This document shows positions 23,694 through 31,567 of a DNA stretch of 64,000 nt, piece after piece. The notes below the pieces were generated by a model. It was not told the DNA's origin, did no database searches, and saw nothing but the letters and a program-made list of their open reading frames with translations. The DNA is from a virus. Position numbers and translations under genes: made by a program. Numbering within the stretch: position 1 is the first letter of the stretch; each line of letters opens with the position of its first letter. The DNA lies in the IMG/VR virus record IMGVR_UViG_3300008111_002402, positions 1-64,000 of that record, one strand, 5' to 3'.

Positions 23694-25244
23694 ATGCTGA
23701 AATATAACGTCATTTACCACTCTGATACAGATGTTTCTGTATTAAAAACAACACTATCTGAAATGGGTGTTGTTGTTCACGAAGAATTTTCTGAACTGAA
23801 AGTATTAAACATTTCAGCAAATGATACGTCCTTTTCAAGTGTCTCAGGCATTATCGCCTTTGAGGAAGATGTAGAAATCAGTGTCACTGCCTCCTCAACT
23901 CCTTGGCACTTATTAAGATTGTCCACTCCAATGTTGCCCATGAAATCCTCATATGCTCCTAAGAATTTCGGTGAGCAGGGGGTTGTCTATTTGGTGGATT
24001 CAGGTGTAGATAGTAGCCATGAACAATTTTCAAATACAAATATCGTAAATCTCCATAGTTATCTTGAAAATGATTTCACCGATACAACAGGCCATGGTAC
24101 AGCAATGGCAAGTCTAATTGTAGGTAATACATTAGGTGCATCAAAAAATGCCACATTGAAGAATGTAAAGATTCCCATGTCAGCTAGTACTACGTTAAGT
24201 GTGTTGTTGTCAGCATTCAACAGCATTTTATCAGACCATACATTGACATCGGGTGTTAAGGTCGTGAATTGTTCATGGACAATACCTAAGAGTCAAATAC
24301 TTGACACAAAGATTCAAGAACTTCAAAACGCGGGATTAGTTGTTGTGGCAGCAGCAGGTAATACCGGTGAAGCTGCCGACAATTTCTCTCCCGTTGGTTT
24401 AGATACGGTAATAGGTGTGGCTGCTTCAGATGCATATGACCGTGTTATCTCATGGGCAACAGGTGCCTCAAGTAATTGGGGCCCTGAAGTTGATGTAACA
24501 GCACCTGGCATTGATATTGAAGTGGCGTCAATACATACTGAGTCAGGATATGCTACCTCATCCGGAACATCATTAGCGAGTGCACTTGTTTCGGGTGTAG
24601 TGTGTCAATACATCACAGCAGACCCAACATTAACCGCTGACGAAATTAAATCTCAAATTATATTACCACCATATTCTTCAACGGATATATTGTTCCGTAA
24701 TGAAACCATTTATGGTACAACACCAAATCGTCTAGTACATTGTCTTTTCCTTGATGCATTAATTGAGAATATTAAAACTCCTGTAATCATCAAGGCTGGG
24801 GAAACTTCAACGTTCAATCTACAATTAACACAATATGTAGATGCTGTTAATGTGCACAATGTTGCGATAGGAGCAAGACATCATGAAATTCCTTCTTGGG
24901 CATCGTTTGATACAGAAACCAATACATTCACATTCAATCCTCCTGCAGACATCACTACCAAGCGTATTGTTATCATGTTGGAGATATTTTTCGAAGGTGA
25001 ACGATTAGGGGTTCCTGGTGTAGACCTTCGCATCTATCACAACGATACCAATGAAGTTGAAACGGAAGAAAATTATCATTTAGTGTTACGTGGAAATGAG
25101 AGCGATGTTGTGTATATCACACCTGCTGCATGCGGAGGGGGCTGTTCCTATTGGACATATTGTAATCCAGCAAGTAGTGGAAAACAACAATGTGTTTGTA
25201 GTACCAATTGGGGCGGATACTGTTATACCGGATTGTCCGTCTGA
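23694..25244 (+). CDS. Subtilisin-like serine protease (S8) with Cys-rich tail
   Basis: A 516-residue S8 protease. Residues 1-65 look like an I9-type propeptide; the catalytic triad is D102 (VYLVDSGVD), H134 (TGHGTAMASL) and S293 (SSGTSLASALVSG), with oxyanion Asn 223 (AAAGNTG). After about residue 370 comes a beta-rich domain, and the last 40 residues hold seven cysteines (CGGGCSYWTYC...CVC...C). No classical signal peptide is visible, so it may work inside the cell on virion precursors or be packaged. A ribosome site TTGGAG precedes the start. Flanked by a QueC-like and a sulfotransferase-like gene. Confidence 0.85.
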   Translation: MLKYNVIYHSDTDVSVLKTTLSEMGVVVHEEFSELKVLNISANDTSFSSVSGIIAFEEDVEISVTASSTPWHLLRLSTPMLPMKSSYAPKNFGEQGVVYLVDSGVDSSHEQFSNTNIVNLHSYLENDFTDTTGHGTAMASLIVGNTLGASKNATLKNVKIPMSASTTLSVLLSAFNSILSDHTLTSGVKVVNCSWTIPKSQILDTKIQELQNAGLVVVAAAGNTGEAADNFSPVGLDTVIGVAASDAYDRVISWATGASSNWGPEVDVTAPGIDIEVASIHTESGYATSSGTSLASALVSGVVCQYITADPTLTADEIKSQIILPPYSSTDILFRNETIYGTTPNRLVHCLFLDALIENIKTPVIIKAGETSTFNLQLTQYVDAVNVHNVAIGARHHEIPSWASFDTETNTFTFNPPADITTKRIVIMLEIFFEGERLGVPGVDLRIYHNDTNEVETEENYHLVLRGNESDVVYITPAACGGGCSYWTYCNPASSGKQQCVCSTNWGGYCYTGLSV

Positions 25245-25260
25245 TATTTTCTTTTATATT

Positions 25261-25926
25261 ATGCCTACAAAAATTGTAAGTAGTAAAAATCCTGAGTTGA
25301 AATTTTGGTGGATTAAAATACCACGAACAGCAACATATGCATATTCTAGGTTGTTTGGGTTGTATAATTCTGAATTATTACAGCAACCCAAACATACCCA
25401 TGAAGCCTACTGGCAGCTAAAAGATATTGAAATGTTACCTGCATTTACTGTTGTGCGTAATCCTGTGGATAGATTTTTCTCAGTCCTATCTCATTATCTA
25501 CATTTACAAGAAAGATGTAAACAAGGTAATTGTATATACGAAAGTCCCCCATGTATTTGGCATAGCATAAATATTCCAACTGATAGTGAACAGTCATTAT
25601 ATGAATTTTTCAGTGAACATTGCACTAGTAATATCGCAGATGCAAAATCACAAATGATATTAAGCGACACTATTTTCAGAACACAGACCTGGTATGCCTA
25701 CCATCCCAAAGTGAAAATATTTCGTTATGAGAACATCACAGAATTCAATGATTGGTTATCAATAGCATTAGGATATGATGTTTCACCACTACAGCGTGTT
25801 AATGAAACTCAACCAAAATTTCTTCACAATATAGATAAACGTCATCCAGCATTCATTAAAACAGCAGAATATCTCTATAACATAGATTTTAAAACCTTTA
25901 ACTACCCCTTGCAGTACTTGACATAA
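25261..25926 (+). CDS. Sulfotransferase-like protein, second copy
   Basis: A 221-residue protein with FWWIKIPRTATYAYSRLFG (5'-phosphosulfate loop position, Arg-Thr-Ala in place of the usual K-GST/GT pattern) and AFTVVRNPVDRFFSVLSHY (3'-phosphate site). The same two motifs and spacing occur in the gene at 3144, so both belong to one family. The frame is open further upstream inside the protease gene; I start at 25261, 16 bases after the protease stop, where the conserved part begins. Acceptor unknown. Confidence 0.6.
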   Translation: MPTKIVSSKNPELKFWWIKIPRTATYAYSRLFGLYNSELLQQPKHTHEAYWQLKDIEMLPAFTVVRNPVDRFFSVLSHYLHLQERCKQGNCIYESPPCIWHSINIPTDSEQSLYEFFSEHCTSNIADAKSQMILSDTIFRTQTWYAYHPKVKIFRYENITEFNDWLSIALGYDVSPLQRVNETQPKFLHNIDKRHPAFIKTAEYLYNIDFKTFNYPLQYLT

Positions 25927-25946
25927 GGCTGTAAGGGTGTTAAGTT
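25918..25946 (+). promoter_or_regulatory. Sigma70-type promoter of the SleB-like hydrolase operon
   Basis: TTGACA (25918-25923), exactly 17 bases, TAAGTT (25941-25946). An imperfect inverted repeat CCCTTGCAG (25906-25914) / CTGTAAGGG (25929-25937) encloses the -35 box and could be an operator. Confidence 0.65.
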
Positions 25947-25969
25947 TAATAGATACGAATGGAGGATTA

Positions 25970-26479
25970 ATGACGAAATTCATTAGCATACTAGTAGCAT
26001 GTGTTCTATTAGCTGTGGTGCCTACCACTCTCTCGCGTGCGCACGTGCCTGTACTACCCAAAAAGCCATTCAAGGTTATTTCAGAAAAGGAATTGACTTG
26101 TTTGGCAAAGAACATAGCATTTGAAGCTCCTGATGAATCATACGAAGGAAAGTTGGCAGTAGCCACGGTTACCATGAATCGTGTGAAATCTCGGTCATTC
26201 CCTAAGACGGTGTGTGGTGTTGTCTACCAGAGAAATCCTCGGGGATGCCAATTCTCTTGGACATGCGGTCCACGTGGACGATTGGAAAAAGACATCTATG
26301 CTGAGTCACGAAGAATTGCACGAGCAGTATTGACACAGAATCTTCGACTCACTAGTTTAAAGAATGCCTTGTATTTTCATAATACAAGTGTGAGCCCCAA
26401 TTGGAGTTTCGCTGAACCCATTAAACAAATAGGAAATCATATATTTTATGCCCCAAGAAGAAACAACCCAACCACCTGA
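25970..26479 (+). CDS. Exported cell wall hydrolase (SleB-like, Hydrolase_2)
   Basis: A 169-residue peptidoglycan hydrolase of the SleB/CwlJ type. Residues 1-24 are a signal peptide with hydrophobic core ISILVACVLLAVV. The domain follows with ELTCLAKNIAFEAPDES (catalytic Glu region), KLAVATVTMNRVKS, FPKTVCGVVYQ, CQFSWTC and NALYFHN. GGAGG is five bases before ATG 25970; an upstream in-frame ATG at 25937 would start inside the promoter and is rejected. It is the second exported wall hydrolase here besides the amidase at 5184. The last 32 bases overlap the gp33 homologue. Confidence 0.85.
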   Translation: MTKFISILVACVLLAVVPTTLSRAHVPVLPKKPFKVISEKELTCLAKNIAFEAPDESYEGKLAVATVTMNRVKSRSFPKTVCGVVYQRNPRGCQFSWTCGPRGRLEKDIYAESRRIARAVLTQNLRLTSLKNALYFHNTSVSPNWSFAEPIKQIGNHIFYAPRRNNPTT

Positions 26480-26738
26480 GTTAGAGAATGTTGCCCTTAC
26501 GGTAACCTATCTCATTACTAGAGAATTCACAAATCCCACAGATTTCTCTATGCACATTGAAAAAGAAGCAGTGCGTAGAAAGATTGGTTACATGGAAGCC
26601 ATTGTGGATTATTGTGAAGAAAATGATATTGACACCGGGGCGTTAACTGGGTTGATTTCCAATTCTCTGAAAGAAAAAATTCGTGCCGAAGCGGAAGAAA
26701 TGAATTTGCTCAAGAAAACAAGTAAACTTCCTCTATGA
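26448..26738 (+). CDS. 33: Late transcription coactivator (T4 gp33-like)
   Basis: A 96-residue protein matching marine gp33 homologues: a flexible N terminus, then DFSMHIEKEAVRRKIGYMEA, VDYCEENDID and LISNSLKEKIRAEAEEMNLL, ending in short hydrophobic LPL that in T4 contacts the sliding clamp. In T4, gp33 links RNA polymerase and clamp at TATAAATA promoters, which are plentiful in this window. Position just before gp59 and gp32 repeats the T4 gene order. Overlaps the hydrolase gene by 32 bases and gp59 by 4. Confidence 0.78.
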   Translation: MPQEETTQPPELENVALTVTYLITREFTNPTDFSMHIEKEAVRRKIGYMEAIVDYCEENDIDTGALTGLISNSLKEKIRAEAEEMNLLKKTSKLPL

Positions 26739-27319
26739 CCATTAACGAAGCCTACAAAATTTACACGGCGTTACGATTACACTTCACAACAGACAACTTT
26801 GATATACGAAATGGTGTTCCTCCCAGAGCACCTAAGACAGGTGTAAAGACGGCGTTCAGTAAAAAGCTAGAACAAATGATGAAACAGTATAATTATGATT
26901 CAGAAGCATTTGTAGGATTTCTCGTATCAAATTTTTTGTCTGGGCATGAATGGGGTGCCATTTTTGAACCCACAGGGCATGAAGTATATCTTGAATGGAA
27001 AAAAATTCAAGAAAGATTAACATATACATTTACACAAGACATTGACTTTCTCACATTACAAGTGAATAAAGTGGATGATTTATGGAAATGTACAGGTGAA
27101 CATCCGGTGATATTGAAGTCGTATTGTGGTAAAAAAAGTCGGTTGGAAACACTTGTAATTCTAAATAAATTATATAAGTTTAGAGAACAGTTAGATGAAC
27201 AACTAAAAAATGACCCCGTATGGGCATCAACATCTAGACTGGTATACAAATATTCACCGTTTGTTAACATCAACAAGGAAAAATTTTCAATGATTGTAAA
27301 GAAGGCCTTCAATGAGTAA
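26735..27319 (+). CDS. 59: Replicative helicase loader (T4 gp59-like)
   Basis: gp59 loads the gp41 helicase onto forks coated by gp32. The 194-residue protein has the N-terminal HMG-like AYKIYTALRLHFTTDNFDIRNG segment, FLVSNFLSGHEWGAIF in the position of the T4 FISNLVANQDAWIGDI, and a helical second half with FREQLDEQLKNDPVW. Gene order gp33-gp59-gp32 is conserved. The ATG overlaps the gp33 stop; the next small gene overlaps its end by 8 bases. Confidence 0.82.
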   Translation: MTINEAYKIYTALRLHFTTDNFDIRNGVPPRAPKTGVKTAFSKKLEQMMKQYNYDSEAFVGFLVSNFLSGHEWGAIFEPTGHEVYLEWKKIQERLTYTFTQDIDFLTLQVNKVDDLWKCTGEHPVILKSYCGKKSRLETLVILNKLYKFREQLDEQLKNDPVWASTSRLVYKYSPFVNINKEKFSMIVKKAFNE

Positions 27320-27500
27320 ACATCACGATTGGGAAGATGATGACTATCGTAGTTTCAAGAAGCCCAAAAGAGTAGAAAAAGACAAGTTCGGTAAGCATCG
27401 TAAGGCAATTTACGATATGCTTGACACTGAGTTTGACGAAGATTATTTTAATGATGCATACTCTGATGAAGATTATGATGAGGTGGATGATAGGTATTAA
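27312..27500 (+). CDS. 62-residue acidic hypothetical protein
   Basis: A basic first half (KKPKRVEKDKFGKHRK) and a very acidic second half rich in Asp, Glu and Tyr (DEDYDEVDDRY). The start overlaps the gp59 end by 8 bases. It lies between the helicase loader and SSB genes; an acidic tail of this type could interact with OB-fold or DNA-binding proteins, but no function is known. Confidence 0.55.
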   Translation: MSKHHDWEDDDYRSFKKPKRVEKDKFGKHRKAIYDMLDTEFDEDYFNDAYSDEDYDEVDDRY

Positions 27501-27529
27501 TATCATGGCAGGTCCGTAGTATCATACGT

Positions 27530-27557
27530 TTTACACACTAACATACAACGCTATACG
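27530..27557 (+). promoter_or_regulatory. Weak candidate promoter of gp32
   Basis: TTTACA (27530-27535), 16 bases, TATACG (27552-27557), ending 14 bases before the gp32 start, with AAGGAG as ribosome site. The match is imperfect; gp32 may also be read from upstream. Confidence 0.3.
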
Positions 27558-27571
27558 CAAGGAGTAACACA

Positions 27572-28489
27572 ATGTCTTACACAAGTTTATCCGATTTACG
27601 CAAGTCACGTGGCAATTTCGACAGTCTCATGAAGGAAGTTGAAAAGATTGCCAACCCTACAAACGAACGCCGCGAAGATGACCGTTTTTGGTCTCCTTCA
27701 GTTGATAAGGCAGGCAATGGATATGCCGTGATTCGTTTTCTTCCTCCCACAAAGGGTGAGGAGCTTCCTTGGATTCGTGTTTGGAATCATGGGTTTCAAG
27801 GACCATCAGGTCGCTGGTACATTGAAAACAGCTTGACCACATTGAATCTTCCCGATCCTGTATCTGAATTGAATTCAGAACTTTGGAACTCCGGAATTGA
27901 GAGCAATAAGGAAATTGCTCGTAAGCAGAAGCGTCGTTTAAATTACATCGCTAACATTCTTGTTGTAAAGGACTCTGCCAATCCTCAGAACGAAGGTAAG
28001 GTGTTCCTGTACAAGTTTGGCAAGAAGATTTTCGATAAGATTAAGGACATCATGCAGCCTCAGTTTGAGGATGAGGAGCCCATCAACCCCTTTGATTTCT
28101 GGAAGGGTGCAAACTTCAAGCTCAAGATTCGTAATGTCGAAGGATATCGCAATTACGACAAGTCTGAATTCGAACCTGTCTCAGCCATTGCTGATTCAGA
28201 TGATGACATCGAAACAGTTTGGAATCAGCAACATGCACTTCAACCCTTCGTTGATCCCAAGAACTTCAAGAGCTACGAAGAATTGAAGAAGAAGCTCGAC
28301 ATGGTATTGAAGGGAAGCCCGGTTGCTTCCATGACGGCTGATAAGATTTCTGAGAGCCGGATGGATGAAGAGCCAGTTGCAGAATCTCCTAAGGTGCGTT
28401 CTGCCCCAGCCCCAACCTTCAAGTCATCAGGTGCTGACGAAGATGACGATGATACTCTAAGTTACTTCGCCAAGTTGGCTGAAGATTAA
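27572..28489 (+). CDS. 32: Single-stranded DNA binding protein (T4 gp32-like)
   Basis: Coats single-stranded DNA in replication, recombination and repair. The 305-residue protein shows the gp32 order: basic N terminus (LRKSRG, the LAST-like cooperativity site), core GNGYAVIRFLPP, RVWNHGF, GRWYIEN, YIANILVVKDSANPQNEGKV, FLYKFGKKIFDKI, FWKGANFKLKI, then an acidic tail ending DEDDDDTLSYFAKLAED that should bind partners. Of the T4 zinc ligands (one His, three Cys) only the His in NHGF remains; the cysteine positions read N/S and DPVSE, so no zinc is expected. A bidirectional terminator follows. Confidence 0.92.
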   Translation: MSYTSLSDLRKSRGNFDSLMKEVEKIANPTNERREDDRFWSPSVDKAGNGYAVIRFLPPTKGEELPWIRVWNHGFQGPSGRWYIENSLTTLNLPDPVSELNSELWNSGIESNKEIARKQKRRLNYIANILVVKDSANPQNEGKVFLYKFGKKIFDKIKDIMQPQFEDEEPINPFDFWKGANFKLKIRNVEGYRNYDKSEFEPVSAIADSDDDIETVWNQQHALQPFVDPKNFKSYEELKKKLDMVLKGSPVASMTADKISESRMDEEPVAESPKVRSAPAPTFKSSGADEDDDDTLSYFAKLAED

Positions 28490-28510
28490 TTCTTAGATAT
28501 AGCTAAAAAG

Positions 28511-28536
28511 AAAAGGGAGCCCGAAAGCTCCCTTTT
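28511..28536. terminator. Bidirectional terminator between gp32 and the minus-strand block
   Basis: Perfect 10-bp stem AAAAGGGAGC (28511-28520) / GCTCCCTTTT (28527-28536) with loop CCGAAA; A-rich on one side and T-rich on the other, so it can end transcripts from both directions. Confidence 0.88.
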
Positions 28537-28539
28537 CTG

Positions 28540-30672
28540 CTATACTCGCGCAACTCGCTTATCTTGGAATCGAACAAAACTATTGTCTTGTATTCGTATT
28601 TCTGTGGGTCCTATTGCAGGAGCTCCACCGCCGCCTCCTGACACATTGGTGACGACCGTACTGCCACCGCCACCTGTTGGTGCTACCATGGCAGGTATTG
28701 AATTTTCTGTTGCCGTTGATACCATCCCTGCTGTATCTCCAGGTGCGCCTTCTATGGAAGCATTTGACATATCTCTTGCTGCCAATCCGGCATCTATGGC
28801 AGCACTTGCTGCCGTGCCTATGCCAGGCACTGTTGATGCAGCACCTGAGGCAACTTCCCCTAAGGCACCTTTCCAATCACCTGATAGTAATCGTGATGCT
28901 CCAAATCCCAATCCTGCCACTAATCCTATACCTGGTATTTTCTTTAGTAGTGATTTACCTAATGCTTTGGCACCTACTTTACCTGCTGCTCGCGCACCTA
29001 ATCCACCTGCAACTCTGGACGCCAAAGGTGCTGCGCGTGATAGTAATGATCCTCCCTTGCTCATTAATCTTGAGGATCCGCGCATTAAACTTCCCCCTAA
29101 TCCCTTGGTCTTTGAGAGCATTCTTCCTCCCAAGCGATCCATAATCATTTGTCCCATTCCACCACCACCTGATTGTTGTTCTGCACTGGCCACTTGTTGT
29201 GCTTCTGCACTTCCCACTTTTGCGGATTGAACAGCTTCTACTTGCCCCTTCACTTCTTCGTTGGTGAGTGTAGATTGCCCTGAATCTTCTTCACTATCAC
29301 GTTCTTTATCAATTTTTGCACTAGTCCCTGTATTATCAGCAATTTTTTCTAAGGCACTAAGAATATTGCTTTGTACTTTACCTTGTTCTTCTAATGCAGA
29401 CAACAATTCAGTAGGAGCAGCAATGCTTTCCGCTGTTCTTTCTATCGGAGAAATTCTTCCTTCTTCTGCTGCCATTTGTTCCAATTCTTTTATACTGGTC
29501 TTTTTTAATTCAGAAGATGAAAGACCCAATTGTTGATTCAATTCATCCTTACTGAACAATCCTCTGCCTGATGTGCGTGCAGTTTCTTTACTGATATACT
29601 GTCCAGTATCAGTGTCCCGATATTTACCACCCTTGTCACGTTGTAGACTACCTTCCACGATGCCACGAATTACTGATACTTCTTGTAGCAGAGATTGTAG
29701 TGTTACTAGTACAGCACTATCTTCAGATGCATTTTCTGTGGCATCACCTATTGCATCCGCCATATCAGAAGTAGTTTCAGGATTTACAGAACCTTGTTCC
29801 ATTCTACCCATTAATCCTTGTAACTCCTCTTGCTGACGCATTGCCTCACGTTCAGATTCTATGAGTTGTGCGTTACTAGGAGCTTTTTTATCAGGTTCCA
29901 ATAGAACACTACCAAAGGCTTGCATGAATCCTTTACCGGTCGTCACCTTCTTTAAGTTGCCCGTGAGCATATCTTTATATGATTGTCCTTCTTCGGGATT
30001 CCAACTTAATCCAGGTGCAAACTTTCGTAAAGCGGCTGTGGTGTCACCCTTAATGGCATCCATCATGGTAAGACGCTTTTCTTCAGGTTCTTGCATCTTG
30101 TTCTGTATTTCTTCAGACAACTTTTTCTGCGTTTCTAGAGACTTTGTTAAGCGTTCTTTATCTTTCTTCAATGTTGTTAATTCCACAACACGCGCTTCAA
30201 GGTCTCTCTTGATTTCTTCTTTTTCTTTCTCTGTGACAGTTTTATCTTCTTGTGCCTTTTCTTGCCAGTATTTCAGATAACGAACTTCTTCTTCTTTACT
30301 TTCCACTTCTTTCTCATTGACGACAATATCCTTCTCCACCTTTTCTGTTTGCTTTTCGGTTTGTACAACCATTTTTGCAAACATGGTTCGTAATTCTTCT
30401 CTGTCTTTGGTTGTATCACCTTGACTGGTTGCCATTTTTTTCAAGGCGTTAAGCATGTCTTGAAAAATCTTCTTCTGTTCATCTGAAAAGTCTACTTCGT
30501 TTTGAACAGATAAGTTTTCAATTATTGAACCAATACTGGTTGACATTTGCCCAGCAAATTCCATGTTTCTTTGCAAGTTGTCAGCAGGCGAGGTTTTTAA
30601 CATACTTGCCTGTAGATTTTTTGCAATCTCATCCTTTGTTTTATTTGCCTTGGGCTTACTTTTACGAGCCAT
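28540..30672 (-). CDS. Tape-measure-like tail protein
   Basis: A 710-residue protein with a basic N terminus, a long coiled-coil-prone stretch rich in Lys, Glu and Gln (about residues 60-205, 265-300), and a Gly/Ala-rich part with hydrophobic segments (about 520-640), ending in a Gly-rich linker and RFQDKRVARV. That build is typical of tail tape-measure proteins, which set tail length and contact the membrane at ejection. It follows gp26 and its -1 frame extension, the place where tape measures sit behind their frameshifted chaperones. Identity with T4 gp29 is not claimed; a hub or other structural role is possible. Confidence 0.55.
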   Translation of the reverse strand: MARKSKPKANKTKDEIAKNLQASMLKTSPADNLQRNMEFAGQMSTSIGSIIENLSVQNEVDFSDEQKKIFQDMLNALKKMATSQGDTTKDREELRTMFAKMVVQTEKQTEKVEKDIVVNEKEVESKEEEVRYLKYWQEKAQEDKTVTEKEKEEIKRDLEARVVELTTLKKDKERLTKSLETQKKLSEEIQNKMQEPEEKRLTMMDAIKGDTTAALRKFAPGLSWNPEEGQSYKDMLTGNLKKVTTGKGFMQAFGSVLLEPDKKAPSNAQLIESEREAMRQQEELQGLMGRMEQGSVNPETTSDMADAIGDATENASEDSAVLVTLQSLLQEVSVIRGIVEGSLQRDKGGKYRDTDTGQYISKETARTSGRGLFSKDELNQQLGLSSSELKKTSIKELEQMAAEEGRISPIERTAESIAAPTELLSALEEQGKVQSNILSALEKIADNTGTSAKIDKERDSEEDSGQSTLTNEEVKGQVEAVQSAKVGSAEAQQVASAEQQSGGGGMGQMIMDRLGGRMLSKTKGLGGSLMRGSSRLMSKGGSLLSRAAPLASRVAGGLGARAAGKVGAKALGKSLLKKIPGIGLVAGLGFGASRLLSGDWKGALGEVASGAASTVPGIGTAASAAIDAGLAARDMSNASIEGAPGDTAGMVSTATENSIPAMVAPTGGGGSTVVTNVSGGGGGAPAIGPTEIRIQDNSFVRFQDKRVARV

Positions 30673-30684
30673 GGTGGATTCCTA

Positions 30685-30867
30685 TTAGTATTGTTGATTC
30701 TTTTTTTGAGCCTTTTTTTCTAAATGACGTATTAACATACCAACGTACACATCTCTTTCCCATGGCATCATATTCTCTAGCTCAGATAAAGAATATTGAT
30801 GTTCTTGCATCAATATGAAATTTGTTTCGTAATAATTGATGACAGAATCATGAGAAAGAGTTAAACG
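30685..30867 (-). CDS. -1 frame extension of gp26 (probable frameshift product)
   Basis: An open -1 frame that begins exactly where a -1 slip on UUUUUUC would enter it (Arg codon at 30867) and runs 60 codons to a TAA at 30685-30687. It lacks an ATG for its first 19 codons; ATG at 30810 would give only 41 residues with no ribosome site. The C-terminal sequence YSLSELENMMPWERDVYVGML followed by a charged tail is helical and looks like a genuine protein. Expected fusion with gp26: about 291 residues (30685-31559). It fills the space before the tape-measure-like gene, as in lambda G/GT. Confidence 0.6.
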   Translation of the reverse strand, partial: RLTLSHDSVINYYETNFILMQEHQYSLSELENMMPWERDVYVGMLIRHLEKKAQKKNQQY

Positions 30868-31559
30868 AAAAAATTGACTATCTCATTGATGTTTACAATA
30901 TTATTTCTTGCACACTTTGGGCATGCAAAACGAATATCGTGATGAATTGCTGGCATTGTGTCAAAAAACAATTTCATCATTTCAAACTGTGTACTTGTCA
31001 CATTGTCAACAAATTCACGAAAATCTTCTTGTGTAGCATTTTCTCTGTTGTATACTTCTTCGTTCGTCTGAATAGTTTCAATACAGTGTGCCACCATATC
31101 GTAGATGTCATCAACCGTAGCATCTGGATTTGATAACAATGCCAAATGTTCAATTTTTGGATATCGCATCATCACAATTAAATCTTTCGATAACTCTAAC
31201 CGATTGGTATGATGTTCATTGTATAACACTTCCACTTGATTGATATCAATTGTTGATGATGTTGAATGTTTACAATTACCACAGATGAGATTAAATTCAA
31301 TGATTTCACCCACAGATTTTCCACGTATTTCTAAAAATAATTTCTGTACGTCAACCATAGAATGAGTATCACATGACACTGTTCCGTTTGTACACGCCAA
31401 TACAGCTTCATTTAATGCACGCAACACGGCATTTCTATCACCACTTTCAGATGCCAATAACAATAATTTTTCTTCTCTCATGACAAACGGACGAAACGTC
31501 ACTTTTTGTTTTGACACGGGTAATGTAGTTTCAAAAGTTGGTAAATGATTTATTTTCAT
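30861..31559 (-). CDS. 26: Baseplate hub / tail assembly protein (T4 gp26-like)
   Basis: A 232-residue protein matching gp26 of T4-like phages at the start (LPTFETTLPVSKQKVTFRPFVMREEKLLLLA) and across its length. Two CxxC knuckles (C93/C96 in ICGNC and C213/C216 in ACPKC) probably bind one zinc. In T4, gp26 acts in assembly of the central hub. The end of the gene carries a slippery sequence leading to a longer fusion, which suggests a tape-measure chaperone role. A TATAAATA box on the minus strand lies 37 bases upstream and AGGA is the ribosome site. Confidence 0.8.
   Translation of the reverse strand: MKINHLPTFETTLPVSKQKVTFRPFVMREEKLLLLASESGDRNAVLRALNEAVLACTNGTVSCDTHSMVDVQKLFLEIRGKSVGEIIEFNLICGNCKHSTSSTIDINQVEVLYNEHHTNRLELSKDLIVMMRYPKIEHLALLSNPDATVDDIYDMVAHCIETIQTNEEVYNRENATQEDFREFVDNVTSTQFEMMKLFFDTMPAIHHDIRFACPKCARNNIVNINEIVNFFV
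30867..30873 (-). promoter_or_regulatory. Slippery heptamer UUUUUUC for -1 frameshifting
   Basis: Read on the minus strand, the last gp26 codons are AAU UUU UUC GUU UAA. U-UUU-UUC is a canonical X-XXY-YYZ site in the zero frame, two codons before the stop. A -1 slip continues into CGU UUA ACU, the start of the 60-codon extension. No downstream pseudoknot was modelled. Confidence 0.6.
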
Positions 31560-31567
31560 AATTTATC

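Noticed and set aside
25937-25969. Upstream start for the SleB-like hydrolase
   Set aside because: The ATG-like extension lies within the promoter and would destroy the signal peptide position; GGAGG supports 25970.
28583-29230. A 215-residue plus-strand gene opposite the tape-measure-like gene
   Set aside because: It arises from the Gly/Ala-rich composition of the minus-strand gene; biased Pro/Ala content, no promoter or ribosome site, and it starts just past the terminator.
30685-30810. Naming the small minus-strand frame T4 gp51
   Set aside because: T4 gp51 is far larger, and the frame lacks a proper start; a frameshift extension explains it better.
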